Of a stretch of 64,000 nt of DNA, positions 1-12,300 are shown in pieces; within the stretch, counting starts at the first letter, position 1, and every line of letters starts with the position of its first letter. A program made the position numbers and the translations under genes. The notes beneath the pieces were generated by a model that did no database searches, was not told the origin of the DNA, and saw only the letters and a list, made by a program, of their open reading frames with translations. The stretch is from the NCBI RefSeq assembly GCF_003589595.1, contig NW_020653200.1, forward strand, positions 2,091,751-2,155,750, in the 5' to 3' direction. The DNA is from Hyposmocoma kahamanoa. Its lineage: Eukaryota; Arthropoda; Insecta; Lepidoptera; Cosmopterigidae.

Positions 1-81
1 GCCCTGTCAGGGCGCTCAGCACCTCCACCTTCGTCAACACAAAAGACACTCGCCTTAATGCAACTTTTATACCACCACTAA
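1..81. other. GC-rich left edge of window
   Basis: The first 50 bases are far GC-richer than what follows and are open on the plus strand to a TAA at 79-81. This could be the tail of a neighbouring exon cut by the window edge, but there is too little to identify. Confidence 0.2.
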
Positions 82-739
82 CAGAAATATTCTAATCTCA
101 GTGAGAATTGGTAAGACCGCAAATAATATATCGCAAATCAAACCCGGACACGTGCGTTCCTCAGAGACGCAAACACTTCTTATCTGCGAATACAATTATT
201 AAATTAAATTTATTTTAACCACAATAGTGACACTAAACAAACAGCTCGGCTCATCATTAATTCATTATATTTTTACAGGGAATAAAATTATCATGAGCTA
301 AAAGCCTAGTCGTTTATTAAATAATTGAACATATGATGGTTTCCTACGACGAATAATTTTTTGCCGCCGATTATTGACAGGTTGCAAACTCGTTCGAAAA
401 TATGTAGGTAACACCATGGTAACATGTTCATTCGCGAATTGAATATGTCGTGAAAACAAAAAATACAATGCGTAGTAAGTAATCACTAAAACTATTGAAC
501 ACAAATTTATTGCAAGAAAAGTCACAGGTAATAATTAATTATATTGTAATTATTGCTGTTGGTAATACAGGCACCGGGGCTTATTGCAAGTTTCAGAAGG
601 CGATATGCCGTACAACCAACTGAACTAATAATACAAACTTTGTAGTTAGTTACCAATACACCTTACAGTGATGTAAAATAATAAGAAAGCAGAAAAGATT
701 GCTTGTTCATCCACGTAGCCCCCCTTGTACGGAAACTTA

Positions 740-742
<3 letters not shown>

Positions 743-782
<40 letters not shown>
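743..782. repeat. (AT)n microsatellite
   Basis: About 20 uninterrupted AT dinucleotides; probably polymorphic in length. Confidence 0.95.
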
Positions 783-784
<2 letters not shown>

Positions 785-3700
785 TATTAAAACATACATA
801 CCATAAAGATTTTTAAAACTATTTCAATTGTTCGAGTATTTTTATTGTTTTTAGTAAATTTGATAAATAATTATAGCCTGTATAGACTATTCAGGTGTTC
901 GAATGATACAACTGATAAATGAAATTATAAAAATTGAGTGAGTCATTAAATGTTAACTAAGTGAGCCGTATGTACTTATGTAGTAAACTAAAAACATGGG
1001 TTATGTTAACAAAGTATTCAGAGATCGTGTCTGCCGTATTTGTCATATCTACATAGATCAAAAACGGCTAATTAAGGTCAATCGAAATAACAGCATCTGC
1101 AGGAAGTTTTCTTTTTTTAAATACCTATCTACACGTTTTTGATAATTGCTCTTTAGAGGGCACAGCGCTTAAAGATTTCTAGTATTTAAAATAAGAAAAC
1201 TTTTTTCCTTAGACGCTTTTACCGCGGACTGACTACTTATGCCTATTTGTGTGTGGGCAAAAAGTAAGGATTCGGCACTAAAATTTTAGTTCCATACTTT
1301 AAATTGTGCCACCATCATGTTTTCAGACACTTGTGTCCAAGATTTGCATGAATTTGGTCAAGCGTTACCGATCTTATTTAAATTAGTACGTGTCATATTC
1401 AATCTCAACTCCAGGGCAATCCGGGGGACGAAAAGGCTTATTTTACATTTATCAATGTATATTTTACGCTTTTTCAATAGCAATAAGATGTAAGTTACGA
1501 CGCTCTGAAACCAACATCGGAATATCGCAGCGCATTTCTCCCTGCGTCTCAGAGCATTGAAAATGATACCTTACTGCAATTGTGATAGCATAAAATATAT
1601 ATTGATAAATTTAATGTCCTCTGCCTTGACGTCCGCCAGTTTGCGCTGACTGTTATTAACCGTAAATATAAATATTTTTATGAAATTAATATACACAAAT
1701 GATTATGCTGAAAAAAATCATTTTTCTGACTCCAATTTATTCTTTTCACGCAAATTAAGCATTGGCTTTGGACAAACTCATGCAAAATCTTTGTATAAAA
1801 ACAAGAGCGTAGCTTACCATTTTAACATCAATTACACTTACTTAATCCTAAAAAGTTAGCGCTAAGCAAATCCGTTAGTCGTAGTGTACACAACATTTGG
1901 AATTTGTCCAATTAATACAATTCAGGAACATACCGTACTCTCGTACTGGGTGAATAAAAATTGAGGTGAGTTGGAATTGACCACATTTTGACAATTTGGA
2001 AAAATGAGCATGTGACCACCCGTATGTGTTCAAAAGCGTGTACTTGGTATGGATTAGACAAATCGCAAATGTTGCATGTCAGCCCACATCTACCTACATC
2101 AATATATACCACTCCGCATATTATATAAAAATATATGAAATATATTACTCACATTTCCTTAATCTAAGTGTAAATATATAATTTCAAAGCTGACTTGGCC
2201 ATGTCTGAGGTACAGGGTCTACAATTATTGCTCAAGAACGCAATTAAAAACCTATACACGGTTAAATGTTATTAATGAGAGAACTGAATGCACTTACTAA
2301 AACGAAAAACTTTTGCTGTTGTGTTTACTGCTGTTGTCCTAAGAAACACCTGTCTGGTTTACCATTAGAACGACAAAATAATCATTCGACAGTTATTTAT
2401 TGAGAGTATTTTTCCGTGGACGAATAAGCCTCGTACCTCAGACAAAGATAATTTCCGCACGATTTAGAATGTACTCAGTTTCATTTGGGTTTACTCACAC
2501 ATTCGTATTCATAAATCCAATAATAATGATATGTGGGCAAATCCATACGACCCTGCAAGCGCTGTTACGGTCGTTATACATTTCTCAAAAATTAAGCGTT
2601 AATATCACTTAAGACATCAAAAGAAAAGCATTGTAGCCACTGGTACAATATATAAAAAAATCTCACAACTGACACATACGTAAGCAGTCTAAACATGTTA
2701 CCTTAACAAATATAATAGAAGTTCATTTAAAACAAAAAAAAAACATAAGGAGACAGCGTGCGGCTAAACATAATCTACTTTTGTAAAGATTACAATTAAC
2801 ATTTACACTTATTTTTTAACTATACAATATAAATATCTAAACGCATTTGGCATATCTAGCACACGTTTTAGACCCGCTGGGGCTTCTGCGTTTTGTGACA
2901 ATTTTTGTCATTTGCACGTACCGCGGCAGCACGTTTACAGGATGAGTGTTTAAGAGAGCGCATTTGATGATCAAAGCTAACAGAAAATATCCAAACATAC
3001 GTTAACAAATATTCGCATAAAAACAGATTTATTACACAAAATGGTAATTAAGCGAAACGTGGTTCAAGTTTCTAACCTGGTCAATACTCGCCATAAAATA
3101 CCACAAACCACAAAAGGTATCATCGGTTTTTCTAAATAAGGACTTGTGCACGATTATGTTTTCATCTCATATTATGCACGGATTGAACAAATGAGATACA
3201 GTTTAGTCTGTCTCGCAGCACTAACACACTCTCCTAATCACGGCAATAATGTAAACATGCCCTAACACAAAGAAGAGGCTTCTTTTTTATTTATTTCAAG
3301 CCAGATTATGTTGATTCTCAAATATTTTTCAAGGCAAGAAATAAAGAGCCTCCACCCCACGCGTCGGTACCAGGCCTTCAAATAAATGAGTCGATTCTAA
3401 AGTTAAACAATAAAGCTTTCAATTACATAGTATGTTAAACGTGTTAGTTGTATCAATAACTTCCAATCGCAGTTAAGCGTCTTGATTAAGTATTATAACA
3501 ATCACAGTAACACAATTGTGATGAGGTTCTATTGTCACATTATACCTTGCATCAGCATCAGTTGACACTTTATGTATTACGTCAAACAACTTCGATAATT
3601 GGAAGATAATTTTTAACTAAAATTACCACTTCTAGAATACTCCAAAAATGATAATATAATAAAATCACGATTATATTATTTGTCTAGTAACCTTAAAGTT

Positions 3701-5778
3701 AATAAACTAATACAAAATAATAATTAAACACATTTCACCGCTATTCGGAATATTTGATAAACTAAGATTTATCTATAGCTGCATCGAGTTACATTACCAC
3801 ATTTATATAATACTTTTCGGTACAGTTTAGTTACAAACCGCTTTACATACGAAGTGTAGTCAGATATAAAATATACTCGAATAATTAAATTAACCATAAA
3901 TAACAAATAAAATCAATGTGGACAATTTGACCTCGACGCAGCTACGCTAAGCAGTCACAACTTTGTTCTAAGTAAAGCTAAAATTGCATTAAAAAAAATA
4001 TATCAACGAGATCACATTGCTTGTGGTCAAATGAACGTTTCCCAATTTGATAACCCGTTAAATTTTTTATTTATAACTACATATTTCTAAATATAAAATA
4101 ACATTATCTTTTTAGGTCGGATCGAAAACTACAAGAGGGTCTACACACAAGGTTGTTCTTTTTTAATCTACATACATCGAAAGTGTTTAGGGAACAAGGT
4201 TTTTTTGAATATTTTTATATTTTTAATATTTAATTACAACATTAAGTCAAATTAAAATATTCATATAAATTTATGAAATTATTTATTTAGTTAGTAATTT
4301 TTCTAATTATTAAATTAACCGAAAAAGCTATTGGTTTAAAAAAGTAATTAAAATACCTGATTTTCAGTAATTGACAAAAATGCGCTTGACCCCTAGACAA
4401 TTTCAATGTGTATACATATACATCCTACCTAAAGTCGTAAATGAAACCTGTGTCATGGTCGTGAATGAGTTTTCCCTCCTATTTTCTTGTAACAATAACA
4501 CGAATCTAAACAAAAAAAACCTAAGTATGATAAACACAACTGTAGCCTACCCTGTAACTGTACCCTAATTTCTTTAAAAAATTACATAAAAACAACCTTA
4601 TACAAACCACCTCTAATTGAAGATACATAGTTCCGGATCTCATCCTGTTAATAAAAATCTATAATAAACTTCCTGAAAAAAAAGTATTAATTTTTAAATG
4701 TTATTACGATGTGGATGAGTAATTTCAGGATAAATCATAATTAATGTTTGCCCCTCTCCCGTCCCTCTTACGATGCCTCTCAAGGTGCATATGTTTGTTA
4801 GTGTAGAAAAATATTCTTAAGTATATATTTCGGTATTGACAATACATGTAAAGCGCTTGTTATTTCAATGTTATGTGTTAATCATTTTTAGTCATAAAAT
4901 AAAATAGCACATTGGCTACTGTTGATACAGCGTTTCTACAAGAAATTCGACATGCGATTTGAAATTTTTATTACGTAACGGTTCTGTTTGTTCATCACAA
5001 TTGTACAATTGGCTATCACGAGAAATCAATAATAAAAAGCATTCCTGAAACTATCCTGATTATATTTATGTTGATCGACTGAATTAACAGTCACCAACAC
5101 ATATAACCCACGTGGGGCGATCGGATCTTCAATAAATGTCGTCGCCTACGGCAATTTGTATACTATGACCTCTATTAAGAACTCTCAAAACTCAGAAACA
5201 ATTTACAAAAATTATCATTTATCATCGCATGATTCCGGTGATGTTTGAGATTTAAAGTTTCTAGAGATGTAGTGATATAAAATCAAATTAATAAAAATAT
5301 ACTTAAATATCTTATAGAGATAATTTGTAACAAGAGAATCGATTTACAGAAAGTAATTTAAGAATAAATAGTAAACAAAATAAAAGTTGTTATTAAGTCA
5401 CTAAAAAGACTACACAACAAATTTAAAAAATGAACTACAACCAAACAAAAAATCAGTATCACAGCATAAAATCAACTGCAAGGAAACGAAATTTGAAAAA
5501 TTTCTCTAAATACGTCCCGCAAAGATGAAATCAAAAGAAAACGACCAACATACAAGGTGTACATAAACTCGTATTGACGCAAGATACACAATAGCCGATT
5601 CGATATCCATTTTGTGGTGTAAATCTCTATGAACAACATATTCCGTTTTACGCATTAGTAACTGGGTGATTTATTTTTATCTTTACCATTTCATTTTCAT
5701 TCTACTTAACATATTGTAATTCTTATTCAACATTACAACTGCAACAAATATTGTTTGTTTTTGGTACATTACGATACA

Positions 5779-5784
5779 TTTATT
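5779..5784 (-). promoter_or_regulatory. Mical: possible Mical polyadenylation signal
   Basis: AATAAA on the minus strand about 570 nt beyond the stop; a second lies at 5670-5675. Such hexamers are common by chance in this AT-rich DNA, so which one is used cannot be told. Confidence 0.25.
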
Positions 5785-6351
5785 ATTTATTTTTGTATCC
5801 TGGTTGAAAGATTAGTTAGAAATAGTATGCATGCAACGTAAGAATTGGAAATATCACTGCAATCATCCTTTGTGAAATGGACTACATTTAGAACGCGATA
5901 GCTTTTTTTGCAGAAAAAATAATAAATAAAAGGATAAGCAACAAACTTTGGAAGTACATAATAACAATTGACGGAACTATAAGCAGTACACCAAAGCATT
6001 ACTTCTGCATTTTTAAGTCTTTGCTTCGGACATTATGCGACAATCTGTCAATTTGAATAGGCCTATGTCATTGAGACATTTTCAATTACCAACTAGCAAT
6101 TATATCAAATAACTACCGTAACCACGCACAATGGAGGGCCATTTGCCGTACTAGTGTACTGTAGTAGTCAAAATAACAAAATTATCCAATAGGAGATCAA
6201 TATCCAGTTACAAATTCAATTTTTTACTGTATTTTTTGTTCATATAACCACAAGCAGTGTTCATATTGCAGAGAAATAATTAAGCCGCGATAAGCCGACT
6301 GTAAGGAGCTGTCCTGGACGCAGTTGAAATCTTAGGCCGGGCTACTACGAA

Positions 6352-6385
6352 TTAATCACCGACTCCGCCGCCACCGCTGCGTCTC
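6352..6385 (-). CDS. Mical: Mical exon 26 (C-terminus and stop)
   Basis: The last 34 coding nt complete an Arg codon and read [10 protein letters not shown] before TAA (6352-6354). Acceptor GTTTGCAG|G fits the phase-2 donor of exon 25. The short Gly tail is not conserved, so the exact end is less sure than the upstream exons. Confidence 0.72.
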
Positions 6386-9300
6386 CTGCAAACAATGCCT
6401 TACAATAAAACCAAGTTATCATTCAAATTTATCTCAAATTAATAAAATGTTGATTAAATTATATTGTTAGGGTTCGCGTTTTTGGTATTAATTTTGATTG
6501 GACGGTGCACCTAAAACACGATTAACCAATCGAAGACCTTGATTTTCCCCGTCTTGTAACCACCGGGATATTGCAAGTTTCCTGACGAGTTGCGACATTC
6601 CGCAACAACACAGAGCGTCCGTGATTATGGAGAGAAAAACAGAAGTTGTCAAATCACTTTACCAACGAGTTTACTTTGCACCCGTCGCAAATCCCACAAT
6701 AAATATACATAGTCATTGTAATTTAATATATAATATCAAAAATAGAGTGCTAAATGAAACTCCGAGTCAGGATTCCATATATAACCAAGATAGATGATAG
6801 TTGATTGGGTCATGGGAAGGCGGAGGGTTTATCGCAGTACAAAAAATAGAGTTAAACAATCTCAGAATCTTATTACATCGTAAAGTTCATTACACTGGTT
6901 CCATAGGAAATAGTTGCGTGCCTGAGTGGAGGTGAGGAATTATTAGCATACCTGTCGGCAGCCATGAGCGCTTGGTGCGCCTCTCGCTGCGCAGACACCT
7001 GCACCAGCTCAGCAACCGTCGCCGCCTGCTGCTCCGCTGCAAAAAAACGTAAACATTCACCTATTTGGACAATCGGCGAATTGGAGAGTCTCCGATTTTG
7101 TACTCAACAGATGGCGAGACACTGAGGTAAAGTCTAATTATAATAACATTACTATACCTACTATTTGGTTCCAAAGTTACATTTCAATGAAGTTTTTATT
7201 TCTAGTCCTTACGTTTGCGTTTCTTACAACTCACACTTCAAAGCGTATAAAAAAAAATTATAAACATTTATAAAAAAAGTTTTTTCAATAACTCCGCAAT
7301 GTACTAATTTTGATAAACAATTAATCTTGAGCTACACAAAGGCAGGACCCGCTTAACAAAGATTCTGATTTATAAAGTGAACCACAAACAATTATAATAA
7401 ACCGGTTAATTATTACAATTGATCGAAGTTCACTGGTAGTGAAAATTAGAAACAATCACAAAATCATGCACGCACAAGGTAGACAATGTCGTGGGTGAAG
7501 TATTGTTATTTACTTACCTTTTCGGACAGCAAATATTAGGTCTTTCTACATTTGTCTACATTCTTCTTTTAGCACTGCGTTCGTGATCAAAGCGAGTTTA
7601 TTAAACGAACTTAACTTACACAAGAGCTGTGTGCTTTTCGATAGTCTCTATGCCACGCAGCTGGTGCACCTCGTCCGAAACCAATGGCACTCTGCTAATT
7701 AAACTTACCCGAGAGCGGTCTCGTTAACCTCCGCTCCAGCCTTGCGACCCGCCGGGCGTGCGGCTCGTTAGAATCATCCCGAGCTCGCCTCTGTGCGACA
7801 AGTCTGGCCCACCTCGCTTCGAACCACAGCTGCATCGCGTCGCGCTCGTCGACATCCGCTGCGCCGGAACACTCGGCTGTAGCGGTCGCTATTGTATGGG
7901 ATGAGCGATGTAGGCGTACACACACTTAGCAAATTAAAATTAGACCACAGTGGCTCAGCAGCAACGAGCTCCCAAAATTATATGAGCAGTGTTCGCGTCC
8001 GGTAAAAACAAAAATTAAGTTTGCCAAGCTCGTCTGTATACGCCCTAAATGATTTGTTAGGATTTGCAAGTAACGTGGTTTCGTATAACAATAAAATATT
8101 TAAAATCAGGGAAAGCACGATTATGACTAAATTATTAACGTTTTACTATGAATAGTGCACAACATTAACTAACATGCTGAATTAATATGTGGTGATAAAC
8201 CTTGGGTGACGAACTTCAATCATACCTGGCAATCTAGCAGGTTGCGGGCGCGTATCTACGGGCGGACGGTAGCCGGCGGGGGGCGGAGGCACGGGGGGTG
8301 CCTCCTGCAACGCACCCGTCGACTTGTGCGCGTTCATACGCTGCGATGGCGACGGCTCCTGCGCGCATCCAACTAGGTTTTATTCTAGGACACCAGTTAC
8401 ATTTGGGCTTAATAATAATCAACGACTACCATTTTTTTTCACTGCAAAACATATAACAATCAAAGCGGCAGCCTCTGAATATAATTAGGCGCTATAACTG
8501 AATTACCGTACCAGAAAATTATCTGCAAAAATACGACGCATTCACAAAAATTATTAGTACTAAAAGTAAAGAATGAAAAACGCTTACAATAACCATTATC
8601 AAACGATTGTCTTTTTTTGTTTCCATATTCGGATTATCACCTTTTCCCACGTGTCATTCGCGTTCCCAGTCAAAGATGTAGAAACAAAAAAATAAAATAT
8701 ATTGAAACTTAACCATATAAGCAGATAACTTTCATGGCACTGTGACATGCTACCGAAATATCCGTGATATAGCCGATGTACAACGTTTCAATGTTTACAT
8801 AGATTTTTGTTTCAATGTTTGTAAAATAATTATATGGAAAACATGCTAGTGATGATAAAATGCTAGAAGATTTATTTTTCTACTTATATTTTAATATAGT
8901 GACTCTTTTCGGTGACATGTTGTTTCAATGTTATCAGTTTACCTTGAACTAGACCTATAATGTTTAAATTGAACTGCATGAATTTTTACATAGAAAATTT
9001 CAGCTTTCTGTCTCTGAAAAGATGCACCACTTTTTCGTTTTGGGCATACACAGCGAATTTAATGTGAACCTGAATATGGACCATTTTGAATAACAGCAAA
9101 ACCCAGTGGGCCCATGCGCCGCACTCGCATGCAATACAGACTTTTTAGATGTTACAAGCTCATTATCATTCCAAACATCTATAGTTTTACAGGACTTGAA
9201 AATACGCACTATAACTCTTTCGATTTTTGGGACTAATTTATTTTATAATATAATAATAATATACCAGGACTGAACTGCGACTTCTCTTGTAGGAAGTAAC

Positions 9301-12300
9301 ATTAAACTTTCTTTGATTTTTTTACTTGTAAAAACTACAATTCACTCTTTTCAAAAATCCCTTTCAAAGAATAGTGTGCAAACTAGTCACTGAAGATATA
9401 CAGAGTGAACAGAACTCATTTCCTTAAGCTGTGAATTGCCGCTATAGAATTGTGCTACTGCTTTAAACATATTTAAAAAATATATACCAAAAGCACTTAT
9501 AGAACTGCTAAAAAATAATATCAAATGCGTTTGCAATAATGTGATCACACCTTATTCGAGTACAGTGACGTAAGATGCAAATTATAGTTAACTAGCGCCT
9601 GTGCGTGAGATGTGAACGAACACTAAGCCCACAATTATAAAAGTATTGAACAGTCCTGTGACCAACGGCGGCTATGTTGACGTTGGATCAATACAGTAGA
9701 CTACAAGATATGTTATAAAAATAAAACATTTTTGCAGTAAAATCATCAACCCACACAAAAGCTGTTTAGGTAGAAACCGATAAAGAATACTTAAAAAAGA
9801 ACACCAAATATTATAACTACGACAAGCAAGCTATAGGTCTAAAACGAGCTTTGATCCAACGTCAAAAGACGAAACGTGCACCGCGCATGTGACAGAGCAA
9901 GAGAACGTACAGCGGGTGCTTCAGAGACAGCATGCGACTCACGACACTGATTGATTGCTTACGTGTGACGTCAGATCCGGTTCCGAGTGCCACTGAAAAT
10001 TCAACTAATGTTAGTCTACTGAGGGTGTCCAAGTGATTTTGAACGAGTAATAGTCAAAATAGTCGACCAATTTCAAAACTATGCAAGTCTTCGAGCCCAA
10101 AGTGATTTTATGCGACGAACACCCGTAGAAGTGGTTTCAGCGAGTCAATGAATCTACAAAGACGGAATTAACTTATATAGTATTGCAAATTATTATTTTT
10201 TGATATTGGTCTTTAAAGCCCTTTCCGTTCCCTAATATTTTCTTGTAATATGGACACCCTGTGTAACTAATTTACTACCATTCTAAACCATTTTAATTCT
10301 ACCTTTTTATGTACATTTCTCAATGTTAGTCTAGTTACTAAAATCTCTCCGACTATAATTTTGTATACTAATTTGCTGGCTAATTGTAGACTATATAACT
10401 TTTCATTAGCAATAATTATATGTACAATTGGTGTCTTATATTTCAAAGGTGCTATTAAAAATGCACGGAAAATTAAAATGTTAATGAAATGGTTCAGCCA
10501 GGCTATTATCTTTACTTTTTGCACTTGAATTAGTGAGTGGCTTAAAATAAAATGTATCTAATATAAATTAGTTATTCTTACTTTGAAAAACGGTGGTAAA
10601 TATATCACATTAATGCTCAAATACAAAATGTTTGGATAGCAAAAAAGTATTTGGACTTTGCAAGCGAAAAATTTACAATTGAGCTTGATACAGTATTAAT
10701 ATGATACTTCGTAACGCTCCCACTTGCCCAAGTATTCCCAGATTATAAATTAGTTAACTAGATTTACCTTTTGCCGAGGTCCAAGTCGCCTGTTCAAATA
10801 GTTGGAAATGCTTTTCATTATACTTTTTCTTCGCCTGTCTCGAGCGAGTTCAGGGTCGGAAAAAGACGGTGTGACCGGCAGTGGCATGAGCGGGGGTGCT
10901 GGCCGTGGCGGGGGAGACGGGGTGTGCTCGGGCGGTGGTGGCGGCGGTGGTGGGGAAGACAATGCTGGTGGAGGAGGTACGGGCGGTGGAATACTCATTG
11001 CTGGAGATATCCGCGTCCGTCTAGTTGATTTCCTAGCCACACGCGGACCGCTGCCTAGCCTTTCCAGTACCAACCGCCTCACGACCTCAGTCTGTTCTTC
11101 CCTTTCCCGCTTTATCTCTTGCACCTTATCCGTAGTATCCCTAGTTGGCGTAGGAGATACCGGCGATATGGAACCGGAACTGAGGTTCAAAGAGATGGAC
11201 ATCTCGATGCTTCGGTTCGGCGAATCCGTGCTCCGCGACATCGACCGGCTGAATGTCTCACTAGCTGATCGGCAGATGGCAGGGGAATAGATCCTTATTG
11301 AACAGGGTGACGAAAAATGAATGGATGCGGTGGAACTCGTAGACAATATTGTAGACATAGGAGTTTCCGGGGCTAGGGGAGGGGAGGACACGTCTTCGAT
11401 AGGCGGGGTAACAAAATCAATCGTTTTCGGTGGCTTCGGATTCGTCTCACTGTGGTCGAGTGGCGGCGACAGATCTGTCAAACTCACATTTTCAGGTAAA
11501 TGTACATCGGGTACTATAGTCTCACTTTTCTTGTCGCTGCTCGATTCAGAGCTGTCTATTGATTTGAGCAACTGTGGAGTTATTAGTTCCTCACTAACAA
11601 CGTGCTCGATTTTAAATTCACTAAGTTCACTTTTGTCTATTTCTGGATATACAACTGTTTGGTCATTGGATTGGTCAGTGACACTAGCTGCTTGATTAGC
11701 AGGCATTACCACTGTTTCAGAGAAGCTGCGTTCAATGAAATTCATGGAACGGTCGTTGCTAGGTGAGTACAGACCGTAATCGTCGACTAACTCCATGTAC
11801 CCTTCATTCTTGGGAGTGATCGGAGTATCTATCGAAGGATCCTGATCACCCTCGTCGACAAACTCGAAGTGTTCCAGCGCATTCGAGTAAAGCACTGGTT
11901 CAGGACTCGTTCTTCCACACACATGACTGCTTATCGCCGAAATGTTTTTGGAATCGTGAATTGTCTTAGGCCCGCTGAGCGTCCTCGGGTTTTTATTTCT
12001 CTTTTTATCGTCATCGAAATTGACATCATCGAGAACTGCGCTCTCCGCAGCCCAATCCGAAAGCTCTGTCTCCGTTAAAGCCAGAGTAGTCGCGTCACGA
12101 CACGACTCGGACGACTCCGACTCGACGGCGACGACAGTCGTGCTGGTAGCAGTGCCTGTACCCGATTCTTTCTCATCGTTGTCCTCGGTGCTACTATTTA
12201 TTAGCATTAAACTATCTAACTGTATCAACTCGCCCCCCTCATTGTGTACTTCGACTCTCGGTACAGATTGGTTGGGAGCAGTTTCTGTGTGCGAGGAGTC

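Larger units (their letters stand above)
82..6351. other. Mical: AT-rich 3' flank / possible long 3' UTR of Mical
   Basis: No convincing gene on either strand; the short open frames here have no recognisable protein. It holds an (AT)n run at 743-782. The stretch nearest 6352 is presumably Mical 3' UTR, but its left limit cannot be set from sequence. Confidence 0.5.

Noticed and set aside
7695..7925. MCVRLHR... as an independent small gene
   Set aside because: Its body is Mical exon 24; the sequence before the acceptor at 7877 is intron.
9000..9209. 69-codon minus ORF as a missing bMERB exon
   Set aside because: No helical heptads, no fitting splice phases, composition of intron.
10802..11290. 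162-codon plus-strand ORF
   Set aside because: Antisense to the proline-rich part of Mical exon 22; Gly-rich text is just the complement of proline codons.
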